Source: Vanilla planifolia
Taxonomy: Eukaryota > Streptophyta > Magnoliopsida > Asparagales > Orchidaceae
Reading direction: 5' to 3'
Assembly (NCBI GenBank): GCA_023846275.1
Contig: CM043877.1
Coordinates: 13,871,107-13,935,106 of the forward strand
DNA length: 64,000 nucleotides
Below the pieces are notes generated by a model, which ran no database searches, was not told where the DNA came from, and saw nothing but the letters and a program-made list of their open reading frames with translations. Below, in pieces: positions 62,345 through 64,000 of this stretch; position 1 is the stretch's first letter; every line of letters starts with the position of its first letter. The translations under genes were made by a program, and so were the position numbers.

Positions 62345-64000
62345 GCTATTTTAATTAAATTAATTAATAAAAATAGCATTATGACAAAAGTAAATTTAAT
62401 TCTTTTTATTAAAAAATACAAGATGGTGGTTTATTTGACATTATAAATGATTAGATCTACTAAAAAAATAAATCATATAAGTAATTTTAGCTATTATGAG
62501 CCATAAAGATAGCTATGGTATGAAAGAGTTTGCAATGGTTCAAATTACTACAAAATGCTCATGATGAAAAAGTCGATGTCTAGATATCATATTTCAAACA
62601 TATTTTAAAGGCTTTATAGGAAACTATAAACTTTGAATTAACCATTTTTGAAACTGCTACTAATCTTCTTTTTAGAGAGCGATTTATCTCTAATTTTGAC
62701 CTTTTCGTCTAAGGGTTACAAGAGTTTTATGATTCATATTAACATTTTCACCTTTTATAACAAAAGAATTATAAACAAGTTATTGGCTTTCGTTAAATCT
62801 TGAAGACTTAATTAACTACTTATTATATTTTTAAACTTTTAAAAGATTATGTATTTTATTATATTAAAGACTTTCATATCTTTAACCTTTTTGAAATTAA
62901 ATATTTCTATGATTTATGTTTAAAATTTAGAACCCTATTTTAAAACAAACTTTATTTAGATCAAAATATTATGTAATCCTCTCATATGTACTATTGTCAT
63001 AGCCCGCCTAACCAATCCTTTTTATTAGTCATATCAAAGTCAGCAATAATCTCAATAACACAAAACTAATAATATATTTTGAAATCAATTTTTAACATAA
63101 TAAGTAACATAAACTATAACAATGAAAACATGTGCCTCTAATATCGTTCACAAGCACAACTTAGCGATGCAAGTATCCATAAATATACAGAATTTGAATT
63201 ATATGAATATCTCATAATAAACTTGTCACAGAGCTCAACATAAACTCTTTTGTTTTTAGATACCTATGTGACATGCCATTATGTTCTCCTAGCTTTTTGT
63301 GCATTTGTGTTTTGATTATAATTCAAATAAGTAATAAATATAACAAATTTAATAGATAAATTAATAGTTACAAATAATACAATAGGATAAAATGTAAAAA
63401 TAAACTACTCATAAATAACAAAAGAGATATAACAAATGTATGTCATCTTAAAAGTACTTTTAAAAATTTGTTACTAGTATGTATATATGTCATTTTCATT
63501 CTATGAACTTTATGCATTTATCTTTTAATACTTTTTTTTTTTATTATTTCTTATTTTTTGTCATTTCTCATATTTCTCATCTTTTAAGAATTATGAAGTA
63601 TAGGCTCTTTTTATTTTGCTATTTTTTCATTATTTTAGCTCCACAAAATCCTATATCATTACACATCTAATTGCATCAACACATATATAGACATCAATCC
63701 ATAGATATATCATAATTAGTTAAGGATCATAATCATATCATTTATGCTTATCATTATCTTATACAAAAGTACTAGAGATATTAAAGTCAACTTATCAAGG
63801 CTTTATAAAAAAACACTAATAATAATTGAGAATGAGAGCTCTTGTCTTATTAAAAAAATCATATTACCTATTTATTATCTTATATCATAACATAAGATAT
63901 ATCATTAGGCTCTATAATTTAATCTAAAAACTTATTCATTTTTTATATTCATTTATACTTTCTTATTTTATGTTCTGATACTTATAATAATTAAAATATA
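62345..64000. repeat. Array unit 12 (partial, cut by window edge)
   Basis: First 1656 bp only, with the LTR-like segment starting at 62995. Returns to the GCCCGCC and CTATTTTAAAAC states of units 1 and 2, and has many private changes (AACCTTTTTG near 62885, AAGTCAGC near 63038, AATTTGAATT near 63192, AAATGTATGTC near 63436, GGCTCTATAA near 63909). Confidence 0.95.

Larger units (their letters stand above)
26752..64000. repeat. Macrosatellite array: 11 complete and one partial copy of a ~3236-bp unit
   Basis: Head-to-tail copies begin at 26752, 29988, 33224, 36460, 39696, 42931, 46165, 49402, 52637, 55873, 59109 and 62345, with unit lengths of 3234 to 3237 bp. The array fills 37 kb, 58 percent of the window, and continues past the right edge. 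Copies differ by a few substitutions and 1-2 bp indels, so they are not a simple copying artefact. The unit is very AT-rich and has no open frame with an ATG start that is conserved and recognisable. Structurally each unit holds one LTR-like segment (minus strand, 2132 bp) and an 1104-bp non-coding part with a 22-bp inverted repeat. I read it as an amplified non-autonomous LTR element. Confidence 0.97.

Noticed and set aside
63479-63670. 63-codon frame in unit 12
   Set aside because: It arises from the length of a T-run in this copy, is not open in this form in the other units, and has AT-driven composition.
26752-64000. rDNA spacer, centromeric satellite or CRISPR-like array
   Set aside because: No rRNA-like sequence is present, the unit is far longer than known centromeric satellites, and there are no short direct repeats with unique spacers. 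The LTR-like structure explains the unit better.
26752-64000. Pure assembly artefact (looped contig)
   Set aside because: Units differ by substitutions and indels in neighbour-nested patterns, which a looped assembly would not produce. The exact copy number still needs long-read confirmation.

Overview
This is nuclear DNA of a flowering plant. The evidence is a spliced R2R3-MYB gene with GT-AG introns, L1-type LINE and Ty3/gypsy retrotransposon relics, solo-LTR structure, very AT-rich intergenic DNA and a long tandem repeat array. A monocot (for example a palm-like or banana-like genome) is only an impression from the repeat families. There are no bacterial-type genes, rRNA genes, tRNA genes or CRISPR arrays that I can see. 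The sequence supports exactly one intact protein-coding gene.

Layout. 1-3064: a decayed L1-type LINE on the minus strand (endonuclease domain and linker towards the reverse transcriptase, plus a possible ORF1-side remnant). 3963-7123: a heavily decayed long LTR on the plus strand containing a 49-bp minisatellite. 7124-11060: unclassified decayed DNA. 11060-11640: a minus-strand Ty3/gypsy integrase relic. 12180-13442: a possible LTR plus primer-binding site. 15743-18126: a clean 2384-bp solo LTR flanked by the 5-bp target-site duplication AGGAT. 18830-19090: a gypsy RNase H relic. 22095-22395: a dispersed repeat that has a partner at 14730-14990. 22758-22990: a frameshifted PPR-like exon relic. 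24218-25830: the MYB gene, three exons, 205 residues, of the MYB21/24/57 type (subgroup 19). 26102-26637: a GC-richer stretch with six CACGTG G-boxes.

From about 26752 to the right edge the window is a head-to-tail array of a roughly 3236-bp unit: 11 complete copies and one partial copy, running off the window. My main interpretation is that the unit is one LTR plus one short internal region of a non-autonomous Ty3/gypsy element lying on the minus strand. A 2132-bp segment has LTR-like ends (TGTAATAAGCCC ... GGGCTATGACA on the minus strand). It is preceded by a purine-rich tract, and its 3' end resembles the solo LTR at 15743-18126 and the decayed LTR at 3963-7123. The remaining 1104 bp is non-coding and carries a perfect 22-bp inverted repeat around a 17-bp AT spacer. 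The array would then be LTR-internal-LTR-internal and so on, a retrotransposon converted into a macrosatellite, starting 922 bp past the MYB stop codon. Variants shared between neighbouring copies show local homogenisation, with copies 3-11 forming a younger block between older-looking copies 1, 2 and 12.

The only gene whose role can be inferred is the MYB. Subgroup 19 factors are jasmonate-linked nuclear activators of stamen and petal maturation. Everything else is repeat sequence or relic.
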